Assembly (NCBI GenBank): GCA_036375995.1
Contig: DASVBE010000053.1
Span: 1-50,076, forward strand
Reading direction: 5' to 3'
Length of the DNA stretch: 50,076 nt
Source: DASVBE01 sp036375995
GTDB taxonomy: Bacteria > Actinomycetota > Actinomycetes > Streptosporangiales > Streptosporangiaceae
A program made the translations under genes and the position numbers. The notes below the pieces were generated by a model. The model made no database searches. It saw nothing but the letters and a program-made list of their open reading frames with translations, and was not told the origin of the DNA. Shown in pieces: positions 1 through 8,587 of the stretch (position 1 is the stretch's first letter; every line of letters starts with the position of its first letter).

Positions 1-450
1 GTGCCACTCACCCCGGGCGAGCAGAAGAAGCTGGCCCGCCGCATGGGCCTGACCCCGGCCCAGTTCCGCAAGCTGATCCACGGCGGGCGCGGTGCCCCGG
101 CGTTCGGGCTGGTCCGCCCGGACCAGCTGCGCGGCTGCCAGTCCGGCTGGTACGCCTACGCCCCGGAGACCGGCCAGGTCAATCCGGGCGCGTGCACCCG
201 CCGGATGTTCGGCAGCTCGTGGACCACGGTCGCGGCGTTCCCGGCCGGGAGCGGGACCCAGGCCGCCGGCTCGCTCGGCCTGCTGCTCCGCGCGGCCAAG
301 CCGGTGCACGGCTCGTGGGGCAGCGGCCGGCTGCTCACCACCAGCCTGCTGTCGGTGCTGGTCACCAGCGACGGCACGGTGCTGGCCGGCGCCGTTACCC
401 CGGACACGCTGTACGCGGACGCGGCCCAGCTGACCGCCCAGCATGCCTGA
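1..450 (+). CDS. C-terminal part of a possible RseB/LolA-like secreted regulator (5' end at window edge)
   Basis: The frame is open from base 1, so the true start probably lies upstream and the GTG at position 1 need not be the initiator. The visible 149 residues end in a hydrophobic beta-rich stretch (GSGRLLTTSLLSVLVTSDG, about residues 107-125). This reminds me of the C-terminal region of actinobacterial RseB/LolA-like proteins, often found next to ABC-2 exporters. That is a family impression and not a motif proof. The stop lies 18 bp before the ABC ATPase gene, so co-transcription is likely. It could instead be an unrelated hypothetical protein. Confidence 0.5.
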   Translation: MPLTPGEQKKLARRMGLTPAQFRKLIHGGRGAPAFGLVRPDQLRGCQSGWYAYAPETGQVNPGACTRRMFGSSWTTVAAFPAGSGTQAAGSLGLLLRAAKPVHGSWGSGRLLTTSLLSVLVTSDGTVLAGAVTPDTLYADAAQLTAQHA

Positions 451-468
451 GCCGGCCAGCCGGGCGCG

Positions 469-1524
469 ATGAGCGTGGCCGGGCAGGGCGCCGGGCCGCG
501 GGACGAGATCGGCTTCGGCCGGGCGGGCCCGCGGCCTGCCAGTGACGGCCAGCACGCCCGGCCCCGCCCGCTCGCGCCGCCGCCTGCCGGGCCCGCGGCC
601 GCGATCAGCAGCACCGGGCTGTCCAAGCGGTTCCGCGGCGGCCAGCTGGCCGTGGACGGCGTCAGCCTGGCCGTGCCGGCCGGCTCGGTGTACGGCTTCC
701 TCGGCCCCAACGGCTCGGGCAAGACCACCACGATCCGGATACTGCTCGGCCTCATCCACCCCACCAGCGGCGAGCACGAGCTGCTCGGCACGCCCATGCC
801 GGCCGGCGCCACGAGCGTGCTGCCCCGGGTCGGGTCGCTGGTCGAGGGCCCGGCCTTCCACCCGCAGCTGTCCGGCCGGGCCAACCTGGCCCGCTGCGAC
901 GCCGCGGACCGCACCGCGGACCCGGGCACCGCCGCGGACCGGATCTCCGCCGCGCTGGACCGGGTCGGCCTGCTGGCCGCCGCGCGCAAGCACTACCGGG
1001 CCTACTCGCTGGGCATGAAGCAGCGGCTGGCCATCGCCGCCGGCCTGCTGCAGCCCCGCGACCTGATGATCCTCGACGAGCCCACCAACGGGCTCGACCC
1101 GCAGGGCACCCGGGAGGTGCGCAGCCTGATCAGGGAGATCGCGGCCGGGGGCACCACCGTGTTCGTGTCCTCGCACCTGCTCGCCGAGGTCGAGCAGATC
1201 TCCACGCACGTCGGCGTGATGCGCACCGGCCAGCTGGTGTTCCAGGGCACGCTGGCCGAGCTGCGCGACCGCGGCGCGGCCCGGATCCTGGTCCGCACGG
1301 CGGAGCCGGAGCAGGCGGTCAAGGTGCTGGCCGGCCGCGGCCTCGCGGACGTCCGGTCAGGACCGCACGAGGCCAGCGCCCAGCTCGGCGAGCAGCGGCC
1401 GGAGGAGATCAACGCCGCGCTGGTGCACGCGGGCGTGCCGGTGGCCGGCCTGGAAACCCCGCGGCCCAGCCTGGAGGACCTGTTCGTGGAGCTGACCGGG
1501 GAAGGCTTCGATGTCCACGGCTGA
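469..1524 (+). CDS. ABC-2 exporter ATP-binding protein
   Basis: Nucleotide-binding subunit of a drug/lipid-type ABC-2 exporter (351 aa). Walker A GPNGSGKT is at about residues 79-86. The signature is the divergent YSLGMKQR form (about 179-186) typical of DrrA/CcmA-type ATPases. Walker B LMILDEPT is at 199-206, followed by an SSHLL switch-histidine region. The C-terminal ~90 residues form the usual small accessory domain ending PSLEDLFVELTGEG. The first ~45 residues are a Pro/Ala/Arg-rich extension, and a later start is possible. The gene overlaps the permease gene by 14 bp, so the two are translationally coupled. The substrate is unknown. Confidence 0.93.
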   Translation: MSVAGQGAGPRDEIGFGRAGPRPASDGQHARPRPLAPPPAGPAAAISSTGLSKRFRGGQLAVDGVSLAVPAGSVYGFLGPNGSGKTTTIRILLGLIHPTSGEHELLGTPMPAGATSVLPRVGSLVEGPAFHPQLSGRANLARCDAADRTADPGTAADRISAALDRVGLLAAARKHYRAYSLGMKQRLAIAAGLLQPRDLMILDEPTNGLDPQGTREVRSLIREIAAGGTTVFVSSHLLAEVEQISTHVGVMRTGQLVFQGTLAELRDRGAARILVRTAEPEQAVKVLAGRGLADVRSGPHEASAQLGEQRPEEINAALVHAGVPVAGLETPRPSLEDLFVELTGEGFDVHG

Positions 1525-2389
1525 GCGTCAGGCAGCGGCACGGCCCGCGCGCCGGCCAGCGCTGGCGGGCGGCGCCGGGCCGTGGCTCCGGTTCCTCCGC
1601 TCCGAGCTGCGCCTGATCTTCGGGCGCTGGCGCAACCTGGCCCTGCTCGCGGTGCTGGCTGGCCTCCCGGTGCTGATCGGTGTGGCGCTGAAGCTGAGCG
1701 GCGGCGGCGACGGCGGCGGGCCGGCCTTCTTCGACCAGGTCGCCGGGAACGGCGTGTTCCTCGCCTTCGCCTCGCTGACCGTTCTGCTCACGCTGGTGCT
1801 GCCGCTGACGATGGCGGTCGTGTCCGGCGACTCGATGGCCGGGGAGGCCAGCCACGGCACGCTGCGCTACCTCCTCGCCGTGCCGGCCGGGCGGACCCGG
1901 CTGCTCGCCGTCAAGTACGCCGCCGTGGTGATCTTCGGCCTGGCCGCGTGCGCGACCGTGGCCGCCGCCGCGCTGATCGTCGGCGCGATCCTGTTCCCCG
2001 TCGGCCCGGTCACGCTGCTGTCAGGGAACACGGTCAGCCTCGGCGCGGGCCTGGTCCGGCTGCTGCTGGTGGTCCTGTACGTGGCTGCCGCGATGGCCGC
2101 GCTCGGCGCGATCGGGCTGGCCATCTCCACCTTCACCGAGCACCCGATCGGCGCGATCGCCGCGATCCTGGTGCTCGCCGTGGCCAGCGAGGTGTCCGAT
2201 GCGGTGCCGCAGTTCAGCGTCATTCACCCCTACCTGCCCTCGCACTGGTGGCTGTCCTTCGGCGCGATCCTGCGCAGCCCGGCGGGCGGGCCGGAATTGA
2301 CGCACGGCCTGCTGTCGTTCGCTGCTTACGTGATCATTTTCGCGGCCATCGCCTGGGCCAGGTTCACCTCCGCTGATGTCACCAGCTGA
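1511..2389 (+). CDS. ABC-2 type exporter permease
   Basis: Membrane subunit paired with the upstream ATPase (292 aa). It has a cytosolic N-terminus of about 40 residues and then about six hydrophobic segments: NLALLAVLAGLPVLIGVAL near 42-60, a pair around 80-105, and further ones at about 130-160, 178-205, 213-226 and 265-282. The segment GDSMAGEASHGTLRYLLAVPAGR (about 106-128) is the ABC-2 permease cytoplasmic motif, in which an E.GTLR element precedes the third helix. It overlaps the ATPase gene at its 5' end and the MATE gene at its 3' end by 14 bp each, making a tight three-gene unit. Confidence 0.9.
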   Translation: MSTAERQAAARPARRPALAGGAGPWLRFLRSELRLIFGRWRNLALLAVLAGLPVLIGVALKLSGGGDGGGPAFFDQVAGNGVFLAFASLTVLLTLVLPLTMAVVSGDSMAGEASHGTLRYLLAVPAGRTRLLAVKYAAVVIFGLAACATVAAAALIVGAILFPVGPVTLLSGNTVSLGAGLVRLLLVVLYVAAAMAALGAIGLAISTFTEHPIGAIAAILVLAVASEVSDAVPQFSVIHPYLPSHWWLSFGAILRSPAGGPELTHGLLSFAAYVIIFAAIAWARFTSADVTS

Positions 2390-3752
2390 CCCGCCGGGCC
2401 AGCCCACCGCCGCGCCGGCCGCGGTGCCGCGGGGTGAGCACGGCGCGCCCGCCGGGGTGAGCACGGCCCGGATGCTGCGGCTGTCCGCCTCGGCGTTCGT
2501 GGTGCTGGCCGCCGAGCCGTCGTTCGTGCTGGTCGACACGGCCGTGGTCGGGCACCTGGGCAAGATCCCGCTGGCCGCGCTGGGCGTGGCCGGCACGCTG
2601 CTGTCGCTGACCGCGATGCTCGGCGGGTTCCTCGAGTACGGGACCACCGCCCGTGCCGCTCGCTGGTACGGCGCGGGCCAGCGGGACCGGGCGGTCCGCG
2701 AGGGCACCACCGCCTCGCTGCTGGCCCTGGTCCTCGGCGGCATCGCCGTCGCCCTGGGCGAGATCCTGGCCGGGCCGCTGCTGCGGCTGCTGGCCGGCGG
2801 CCCGGGGCCGATCGCCAGCGCCGCGGAGACCTGGTTCCGGATCGCGGTGGCCGGCGTGCCCGGCATCCTGCTGGTGCTGGCCGGCAACGGCTGGATGCGC
2901 GGGGTGCAGGAGACCCGCCGCCCGGTGCAGATCGTGGTGCTGGCCAACGTGCTGTCCGCGGCCGCGTCGCCGATCCTGGTCTACCCGCTGGGCCTGGGCC
3001 TGGCCGGGTCCGCGATCGCCAACGTGGCCGCGCAGACGATCGGCGGTGTGCTGTTCATCCTCGCCGCCCGGGCCCAGCGGCCGCGCTGGCGGCCGGAGTG
3101 GCGGGTGGTCAGGGCCCAGCTCACGGCCGGCCGGGAACTGCTGCTGCGCGAGGCCGGCTTCCAGGCTGCGTTCCTGTCCGCCGCCGCGGTGGCCGCCCGG
3201 ATGGGCGCCGCCCAGGTCGCCGCCCACCAGATCGGCCTGCAGCTGTGGACGTTCACCGCGCTGCTGCTGGACTCGTTCGCGATCGCGGCCCAGTCGCTGG
3301 TCGGCGCGGCGCTGGGCGGCGGGGACGTGGCCGCCGCCCGGCGCACCGCCTGGCAGGTCTCGAAGTACGGGCTCGGCGCCGGGATCGTGTTCGGCGTGCT
3401 GCTGGCGGCCGGCTGGTGGGTGATCCCGGCCGCGTTCACCTCCTCGCCGGAGGTACAGCACCAGGCGCACCTGCTGTGGCCCTGGTTCGCTGGCATGCAG
3501 CCCGCCTCGGGTGTGGTCTTCGCCCTGGACGGCGTCCTGATCGGGGCCGGTGACCTGGGCTTCATGCGGACCATCACGCTGGTCGCCGCGCTGGGCGTGT
3601 TCGTGCCGGTGGTGTGGCTGGCGCTGCACTTCGGCTGGGGGATCGGCGGGGTCTGGGCGGGCCTGGCCGGCTTCATCCTGGCCCGGCTGGTGGGCATGAC
3701 GGTGCGGGTGGTCCGCGGCCGGTGGGCGGTTACCGGCACCGGGCCGGACTGA
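2376..3752 (+). CDS. MATE family efflux transporter (DinF-like)
   Basis: Multidrug and toxin extrusion type antiporter of 458 aa, the usual MATE length, with about 12 hydrophobic helices in two repeats. Typical MATE/DinF features are the first-helix region FVVLAAEPSFVLVDTAVVGHLG (about 43-64), LAALGVAGTL, and the second-half motif AAQVAAHQIGLQLWTF. The first ~30 residues are Pro/Ala-rich and presumably cytosolic. The start ATG lies inside the end of the ABC permease gene. Co-transcription with an ABC exporter suggests a joint export or detoxification unit. The substrate cannot be read from the sequence. Confidence 0.93.
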   Translation: MSPADPPGQPTAAPAAVPRGEHGAPAGVSTARMLRLSASAFVVLAAEPSFVLVDTAVVGHLGKIPLAALGVAGTLLSLTAMLGGFLEYGTTARAARWYGAGQRDRAVREGTTASLLALVLGGIAVALGEILAGPLLRLLAGGPGPIASAAETWFRIAVAGVPGILLVLAGNGWMRGVQETRRPVQIVVLANVLSAAASPILVYPLGLGLAGSAIANVAAQTIGGVLFILAARAQRPRWRPEWRVVRAQLTAGRELLLREAGFQAAFLSAAAVAARMGAAQVAAHQIGLQLWTFTALLLDSFAIAAQSLVGAALGGGDVAAARRTAWQVSKYGLGAGIVFGVLLAAGWWVIPAAFTSSPEVQHQAHLLWPWFAGMQPASGVVFALDGVLIGAGDLGFMRTITLVAALGVFVPVVWLALHFGWGIGGVWAGLAGFILARLVGMTVRVVRGRWAVTGTGPD

Positions 3753-3844
3753 CCCCGGACTGACAAGGTCACGGACCGGCGTCTTTTGGCAAGCCGGCGC
3801 GCCGTTCATTGGGCAGAGTCACGGGAAATGCGCCTGATGGAGCG

Positions 3845-3850
3845 TACGAT
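3845..3850 (+). promoter_or_regulatory. -10 hexamer of a leaderless promoter
   Basis: TACGAT lies 7 nt before the ATG at 3858, with no Shine-Dalgarno between them. This spacing implies that transcription starts at or next to the start codon. It supports 3858 as the start of the transglutaminase-like gene over the upstream TTG at 3786. Confidence 0.6.
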
Positions 3851-3857
3851 CCTCCGC

Positions 3858-4691
3858 ATGGATTCGGCCGTTACCGACTATTACCGCCAGCCTGGCGTGC
3901 TTACCGCCGTGGCGGAAGAGCAGCGGCCGCTGCTGGCTGACGTGCCTGCCGCGCCCGCCGAGATCTGTGCGCTGGCCCAGGGACTGGTCGTCCAGCCCGC
4001 GGAGACGGGCAGCCTGGGGCTGCCCGAGGAACGCGACGAGGAGGGCAACCTGCGCCCGGCCGCGGCGCTGATCAGCGTCCTCGCCGGGCTGGACCCGGCC
4101 CCGCTCGACGCGCCCCGCAAGCCCGAGCACCGGGTGGTCGGCACCTGCCGCCACTTCGCCGTGCTGGCCTGCGCGCTGCTGCGGTTCCGTGACATCCCGG
4201 CCCGTGCCCGGTGCGGGTTCGCCGGCTACTTCGTGCCCGGCAAGCACGTCGACCACTGGGTCACCGAGTACTGGGACAACTGGGGTGCCCGGTGGGTCCG
4301 GATCGACCCGGAGATCCTCGGCAGCGACCTGGTGCCCAGGCCCGGTGACCTGGCCCCGGGCGAGTTCCTGACCGGCGGCGAGGCGTGGCAGCTGTACCGG
4401 GCGGGGAGGGCCGACGCCGCGGACTTCGGCGTGGACGACGTCGCGGACGCCTGGGGCGCGGCGGAGATCCGCGGCAACGCGGTCCGCGACCTGGCCGCGC
4501 TGAACAAGGTCGAGGTGCTGCCCTGGGACGAGTGGGGCCTGCTGCCCAGCTCGTACGCGGGCACCGCGGGGCCCGCCTTCGACGAGCTGATCGACACCGT
4601 CGCGGAGGTCTGCGTGGCCGGTGACCTGGCCGCGCTCCGCGACCTGTACGGGCGCGACGGCCTGACCGTCCCGGCCAGCCTGATCCGCTAA
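3858..4691 (+). CDS. Transglutaminase-like cysteine protease-fold protein
   Basis: A 277-aa protein with the transglutaminase-core triad order Cys-His-Asp. The Cys is in VVGTCRHFAVLACALLR (about residues 95-111), the His in HVDHWVTEYWDN and the Asp in WVRIDPEI. Such domains act as peptidases, amidases or transamidases, and the substrate here is unknown. No signal peptide is visible, so a cytoplasmic location is likely. A TACGAT hexamer just upstream favours ATG 3858 and leaderless expression. The gene stands alone between the exporter unit and the beta-propeller gene. The fold assignment is good; the activity is inferred only from the triad. Confidence 0.8.
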   Translation: MDSAVTDYYRQPGVLTAVAEEQRPLLADVPAAPAEICALAQGLVVQPAETGSLGLPEERDEEGNLRPAAALISVLAGLDPAPLDAPRKPEHRVVGTCRHFAVLACALLRFRDIPARARCGFAGYFVPGKHVDHWVTEYWDNWGARWVRIDPEILGSDLVPRPGDLAPGEFLTGGEAWQLYRAGRADAADFGVDDVADAWGAAEIRGNAVRDLAALNKVEVLPWDEWGLLPSSYAGTAGPAFDELIDTVAEVCVAGDLAALRDLYGRDGLTVPASLIR

Positions 4692-4822
4692 CCCAGCCCG
4701 CCGGCGGAGCCGGCCAGCGAGCGCAGGACCCGGCGGCTGGCCTGTTCGGGCCGCCGCCGGCCGGCCGGCTCGCCCCGGCTGAGCAGACGCGCGGCCCGCC
4801 GGAACTCACCGCTCCCGGCGGG

Positions 4823-4828
4823 TAGCCT
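4823..4828 (+). promoter_or_regulatory. -10 hexamer of a leaderless promoter
   Basis: TAGCCT is followed by exactly 6 nt and then the ATG at 4835. There is no ribosome binding site in between. Confidence 0.55.
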
Positions 4829-4834
4829 CGGGGC

Positions 4835-6457
4835 ATGGCCAGCCATCCCGGCCCGCAGGGCCGTGGCAGTTGGCGCCGCGGGCTGGTTCCGGGCGCTGTC
4901 TCCGCGACCTTCGCCGCCGTTGCCGCCATGCTCGCCGCGTTCGCGGCGGTCGGGCCGGCCGTCAGCCCGGCGTCCGCGGCCGCCCGGCCGGGCCCGGGCG
5001 GCGACTGGACCGTCTACCACCATGACCGGTCCGGCTCCGGCACGGCCGGCCCGGTGACCGCGGTGCACACCGGCCGCCGGGCGTGGACGTCGCCGCAGCT
5101 GGACGGGGACCTGTACGGCGAGCCGCTGGTCTGGTCCGGCCGGGTCTACGTGGCCACCGAGAACAACACGCTCTACGCGCTGTCCGCGGCCACCGGGCGG
5201 GTCGTCTGGCAGCGGCACGTGGCCCCGGCGGTGCCGGCCGGCCGGCTGCCGTGCGGTGACATCGCACCCACCGTGGGCATCACCGGCACGCCGGTCATCG
5301 ACCCGGCCCGCCGGGAGATCTTCGCGGTGGCCGACGAACTGCGCAACGGTAAGCCCGCGCACGTGCTGGTCGGCCTGGACGCGGTGACCGGCGCGCCGCG
5401 GCTGGCCGTTGATGTGGACCCGGCCGGCGACGTGACCGCGGCGCTGCTGCAGCGCACCGGGCTGACGCTGGCCGGCGGCCGGGTGGTGTTCGGCTTCGGC
5501 GGCAACTTCGGCGACTGCTCCGTTTACCACGGCCGGGTCGTGTCCGTGCCCGAGGGCGGCGGCAAGCCCGCGTTCTTCACCGTGGACTCCCGCCCGGGGC
5601 AGAGCCAGGGCGCGGTGTGGATGGGCGGCGGCGCCCCGGCCGTGGACCGTGCCGGGCACGTCTGGGTGACGTCCGGGAACGGCTCGGTGCACTCGGCCAG
5701 CCAGCCATACGACCACAGCGACGCGGTGCTGGAGCTGACCCCGGGCATGCGGCTGGTGCAGTTCTTCGCGCCGCGCTCCTGGGCCGCGGACAACGCTGCC
5801 GACCTGGACTTCTCCGCGGTTCCCGCGCTGCTGCCCAGCGGGCAGGTGGTGGCCGCCGGCAAGGCGCAGATCGCCTGGCTGCTGGACGGCCGGCAGCTGG
5901 GCGGCATCGGCGGGCAGCAGGCCTCGCTAGGCCGGGTGTGCACGTCCAACGTGGACGGCGGCAACGCGGTATCCGGCCGGGTCGTGTACCTGCCCTGCCT
6001 GACCGGGATCGTGGCCATCCGGGCCACCGCGTCACCGCCCGCGCTGCACCGGCTGTGGGCCACCGGGACCGGCGGCGGGCCGCCGATCCTGGCCGCGGGC
6101 CTGGTCTGGACGATCGGGCAGAACGGCGTGCTGTACGGGCTCGACCCGGCCCGCGGGGTGATCCGGCAGCAGGCCACGGTCGGCCGCCTGGCCAACCACT
6201 TCCCGACCCCGTCGGTGGGCGAGGGCCTGCTGCTGGTCGCGGCCGCGCGGCAGGTGGTGGCCTTCCCGGTGACCGGCCACCACCTGCCGCCCGCGGGCAC
6301 CAGCCCGGCTGGGAACCTGGGAGTCAACGATCCCCCGGCGGGCCGGCCCGGCAACGGCCACGGTCTTGGCACGGTGGCGCTGATCGTGGTGCCGGCCGTG
6401 CTGCTGATCCTGGCCGGGGGTTTCTGGCTCCGCCGCCGCGCCGCGGGTACCCGGTAG
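4835..6457 (+). CDS. Secreted, membrane-anchored PQQ-like beta-propeller protein
   Basis: A 540-aa protein with an Arg-containing N-terminus and a hydrophobic signal segment (about residues 20-48, ending near SPASAAA). A series of PQQ/BamB-like blades follows, for example PLVWSGRVYVATENNTLYAL and a later LVWTIGQNGVLYGLDPARG. The C-terminus has one transmembrane helix (about 510-530) and a positive RRRAAGTR tail. This topology puts the propeller outside the cell, anchored at the C-terminus. No quinoprotein catalytic residues can be assigned, so a binding or scaffold role is as likely as an enzymatic one. It is convergent with the AraC gene, with 3 bp between the stop codons. Confidence 0.82.
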   Translation: MASHPGPQGRGSWRRGLVPGAVSATFAAVAAMLAAFAAVGPAVSPASAAARPGPGGDWTVYHHDRSGSGTAGPVTAVHTGRRAWTSPQLDGDLYGEPLVWSGRVYVATENNTLYALSAATGRVVWQRHVAPAVPAGRLPCGDIAPTVGITGTPVIDPARREIFAVADELRNGKPAHVLVGLDAVTGAPRLAVDVDPAGDVTAALLQRTGLTLAGGRVVFGFGGNFGDCSVYHGRVVSVPEGGGKPAFFTVDSRPGQSQGAVWMGGGAPAVDRAGHVWVTSGNGSVHSASQPYDHSDAVLELTPGMRLVQFFAPRSWAADNAADLDFSAVPALLPSGQVVAAGKAQIAWLLDGRQLGGIGGQQASLGRVCTSNVDGGNAVSGRVVYLPCLTGIVAIRATASPPALHRLWATGTGGGPPILAAGLVWTIGQNGVLYGLDPARGVIRQQATVGRLANHFPTPSVGEGLLLVAAARQVVAFPVTGHHLPPAGTSPAGNLGVNDPPAGRPGNGHGLGTVALIVVPAVLLILAGGFWLRRRAAGTR

Positions 6458-6460
6458 CCG

Positions 6461-7222
6461 CTACCGGGCCTGGCGGAAGTAGCTGGCCGGGGTGATCCCG
6501 GTTTCCCGGCGGAACGCCGCGGTGAACGCGCTGGGCGTCTCGTAGCCGACCCGGCGGGACACGTTCCCGGCGGGCTCGCCGGCGGCCAGCGCGGGCAGCG
6601 CGCACTGCAGCCGCAGCAGCGTGCGCCAGCGGCCGAACGGCAGCCCGGTCTCGGCCAGGAAGACCCGGGCCAGGGTCCGGCCGCTGGCCCCGACCTCGTG
6701 GCCCCACTGGGACAGCGTCAGCGGGCTGGCCGGGTCCCGGCGCAGCGCCTCGGCCACCGCCCGGGCCCGGTCGTCGTCCGGGAACCGCACCTCGATCGTG
6801 GTCATCGGCACCGGCTCGAGCAGGTCGGCCAGCACCGCCTCGCCGCGGGCCCGGGCCGCCTCGGTCAGCGCGGTGCGCTCCAGGTAGCCGATCAGCTCGG
6901 TGAGCAGCGGCCGGGCCACCACCGGGGTCGGCTCGGCCCAGCTGGGCAGCGCGGCCTGCGGCCGCACGTACAGCGACCGCATGGTGGTGGCCTGGCCCGC
7001 GGTCAGCGTCTCGTGCCGCACCCCCGCCGGGATCCACAGCGCCCGGGTCGGTGGCAGCACCCAGGCCGCCTCCTGGGCACGGACCGTGAGAACCCCGCTG
7101 GCCGCCCAGGCCAGCTGGTGGGAGGTGTGCGTGTGCCAGTCGAACCGCTTGCCCGCGGCCATCGGGAAGGTGACCACGGACATCGTGGCGCCGGGCTCCG
7201 CGCGCTGTCCGTCTGGCGACAT
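6461..7222 (-). CDS. AraC family transcriptional regulator with cupin sensor
   Basis: A 253-aa regulator. The N-terminal cupin-like sensor carries HTHTSHQLAW (about residues 30-39), which could bind metal or a small ligand. The C-terminal ~100 residues contain the two AraC helix-turn-helices: LTLSQWGHEVGASGRTLARVF, then the diagnostic VSRRVGYETPSAFTAAFRRETGITPASYFR. ATG 7222 was chosen because a TACGCT hexamer lies 8 nt upstream. The gene is divergent from the SAM methyltransferase at 7278 across only 55 bp, so it probably controls that gene and itself. The inducer is unknown. Confidence 0.88.
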   Translation of the reverse strand: MSPDGQRAEPGATMSVVTFPMAAGKRFDWHTHTSHQLAWAASGVLTVRAQEAAWVLPPTRALWIPAGVRHETLTAGQATTMRSLYVRPQAALPSWAEPTPVVARPLLTELIGYLERTALTEAARARGEAVLADLLEPVPMTTIEVRFPDDDRARAVAEALRRDPASPLTLSQWGHEVGASGRTLARVFLAETGLPFGRWRTLLRLQCALPALAAGEPAGNVSRRVGYETPSAFTAAFRRETGITPASYFRQAR

Positions 7223-7230
7223 CAGTTGGC

Positions 7231-7270
7231 AGCGTACGCGCTGGGCTGTGGGCCGCCCACTGCCTAGCGT
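7231..7270. promoter_or_regulatory. Divergent leaderless promoters of the AraC/methyltransferase pair
   Basis: TACGCT on the minus strand (7231-7236) lies 8 nt before ATG 7222. TAGCGT on the plus strand (7265-7270) lies 7 nt before ATG 7278. The two -10 elements are about 30 bp apart, so the promoters overlap and are probably co-regulated. Confidence 0.55.
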
Positions 7271-7277
7271 GATCATC

Positions 7278-7865
7278 ATGAACGAAGAGCACCAGAAGTA
7301 CTGCACCAGCCCCGAGTGGGCGGAGCACCTGCAGACCCGTGTCCTGCCCTGGTTCGGGCCCGAGCTGGAGCCGGGGATGGCCATGCTGGAGATCGGGCCG
7401 GGCCCGGGCGCGGCCACCGACTGGCTGCGGCACCGGGTGCGCAGCCTGACCGCGCTGGAGATCGAGGCCGACGCGGCCGGGGCGCTCAAGGAACGGTTCG
7501 CCGGCACCAACGTGGAGATCGTCACCGGCGACGCGACCGCGCTGTCCTTCCCCGACGAGGCGTTCGACGCCGTCGGCACCTTCACGATGCTGCATCACGT
7601 GCCCACCGCCGGGCAGCAGACCCGGGTGCTGGCCGAGGCGCTGCGGGTCCTGCGGCCCGGCGGCGTGCTGATCGGCTCGGACAGCCTGGCCAGCAACGAC
7701 CTGCACCACTTCCACCAGGGCGACACCTACTGCCCGGTCGAGCCCGCGGCCCTGCTGACCCGGCTGCAGGTGCTCGGCTACGGCGAGATCAGCCTGCGCG
7801 TCGGGTGGGAGCTGCGGTTCGTGGCCCGCAAGCCCGCCCCGGACGGCCCGGACGGATGCCCGTGA
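7278..7865 (+). CDS. Class I SAM-dependent methyltransferase
   Basis: A 195-aa protein with a Methyltransf_11-like core. SAM motif I is MLEIGPGPGAATDWL (about residues 35-49), the acidic strand is LEIEADA, motif II is GDATALSFPDEAFDAVGTFTMLHHV and post-motif is LRVLRPGGVLIGSDS. The acceptor is unknown. The start ATG follows a TAGCGT -10 element at leaderless spacing. Longer upstream readings of this frame run through the AraC promoter and are rejected. The 3' end overlaps the next gene by 4 bp, so the two genes are coupled. Confidence 0.9.
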   Translation: MNEEHQKYCTSPEWAEHLQTRVLPWFGPELEPGMAMLEIGPGPGAATDWLRHRVRSLTALEIEADAAGALKERFAGTNVEIVTGDATALSFPDEAFDAVGTFTMLHHVPTAGQQTRVLAEALRVLRPGGVLIGSDSLASNDLHHFHQGDTYCPVEPAALLTRLQVLGYGEISLRVGWELRFVARKPAPDGPDGCP

Positions 7866-8587
7866 ACGCCGGCCCGGCACAGCTGCGCGCCGCGATCACC
7901 GGCCTGGCCGGGCACGCCGCCACCGAGGAGGAACTGCTGCTGGCCACGGCCCCGGCCGGGGAGGCCGGCGGCCCGGACCGGTGGGCCGCGGTCCCGCTGA
8001 TCGCGCACAACACCGAGTTCAAGCGCCAGCAGGCGATCCGGCTGGCGGCGGTGGCCGCCGGCACCGTGCCGCCCGCGTTCGGCGACATCGACCACCGTTC
8101 CGCCGAGGTGTACCAGCGCTGCGCCGCCGTTTCGGCCGCCGCGGTGGCCGCGGCCAGCCGCCAGGCCACCGCCGGCCTGCTGGACGGGCTGGCCGCGGTG
8201 ACCGACGCGGACCTGACCGACCCGGCCCGGCACCCCTGGCTGGCGGGCCGGCAGCTATGGCTCCAGGTCATCGTCCGGGCCTTCTGGCACCCGATGGGCC
8301 ACCTCGGTGACTACTACCTGGACCACGGCCAGCCGGGCCGGGCCGCGGCCATGCAGGCGCACGCCGTGGCCGCGGCCCGTTACCTGGACGCGCCTGGGCC
8401 CGCCCGCGGCATGGCGTTCTACAATCTCGCCTGTGCACACGCCCGCTCTGACCAGCCGGACGCGGCCCTGCCGCCGCTGCGCCGCGCGATCCGGCTGAAC
8501 CGGGCGCTGACGGTGAACGCCGCCCGGGACCGCGACCTCGCCGTGCTGCGGGAGCGCGGGCAGCTGGATGAGCTCCTCGCCCGCTAG
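7862..8587 (+). CDS. DinB-like / TPR fusion protein
   Basis: A 241-aa protein of unknown function. The first ~150 residues look like a DinB/DfsB-type four-helix bundle. Candidate metal-ligand histidines are in PLIAHNTEFKRQQAIRL (about 41-57) and FWHPMGHLGDYYLDHG. The last ~60 residues match the tail of a tetratricopeptide unit: FYNLACAHARSDQPDAALPPLRRAI followed by the capping pattern ARDRDLAVLRERGQLDELL. GTG 7862 overlaps the methyltransferase stop as GTGA; ATG 7856 is an equally possible start. The stop TAG is shared with the convergent VIT1-like gene through a CTAG. Confidence 0.72.
   Translation: MNAGPAQLRAAITGLAGHAATEEELLLATAPAGEAGGPDRWAAVPLIAHNTEFKRQQAIRLAAVAAGTVPPAFGDIDHRSAEVYQRCAAVSAAAVAAASRQATAGLLDGLAAVTDADLTDPARHPWLAGRQLWLQVIVRAFWHPMGHLGDYYLDHGQPGRAAAMQAHAVAAARYLDAPGPARGMAFYNLACAHARSDQPDAALPPLRRAIRLNRALTVNAARDRDLAVLRERGQLDELLAR

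Noticed and set aside
2379..3809. Long antisense frame opposite the MATE gene, and many similar long frames opposite or beside other genes
   Set aside because: In DNA this GC-rich, stops are rare in non-coding frames. These frames lack sensible domains, membrane patterns and start signals, while the opposite strand has clear conserved motifs.
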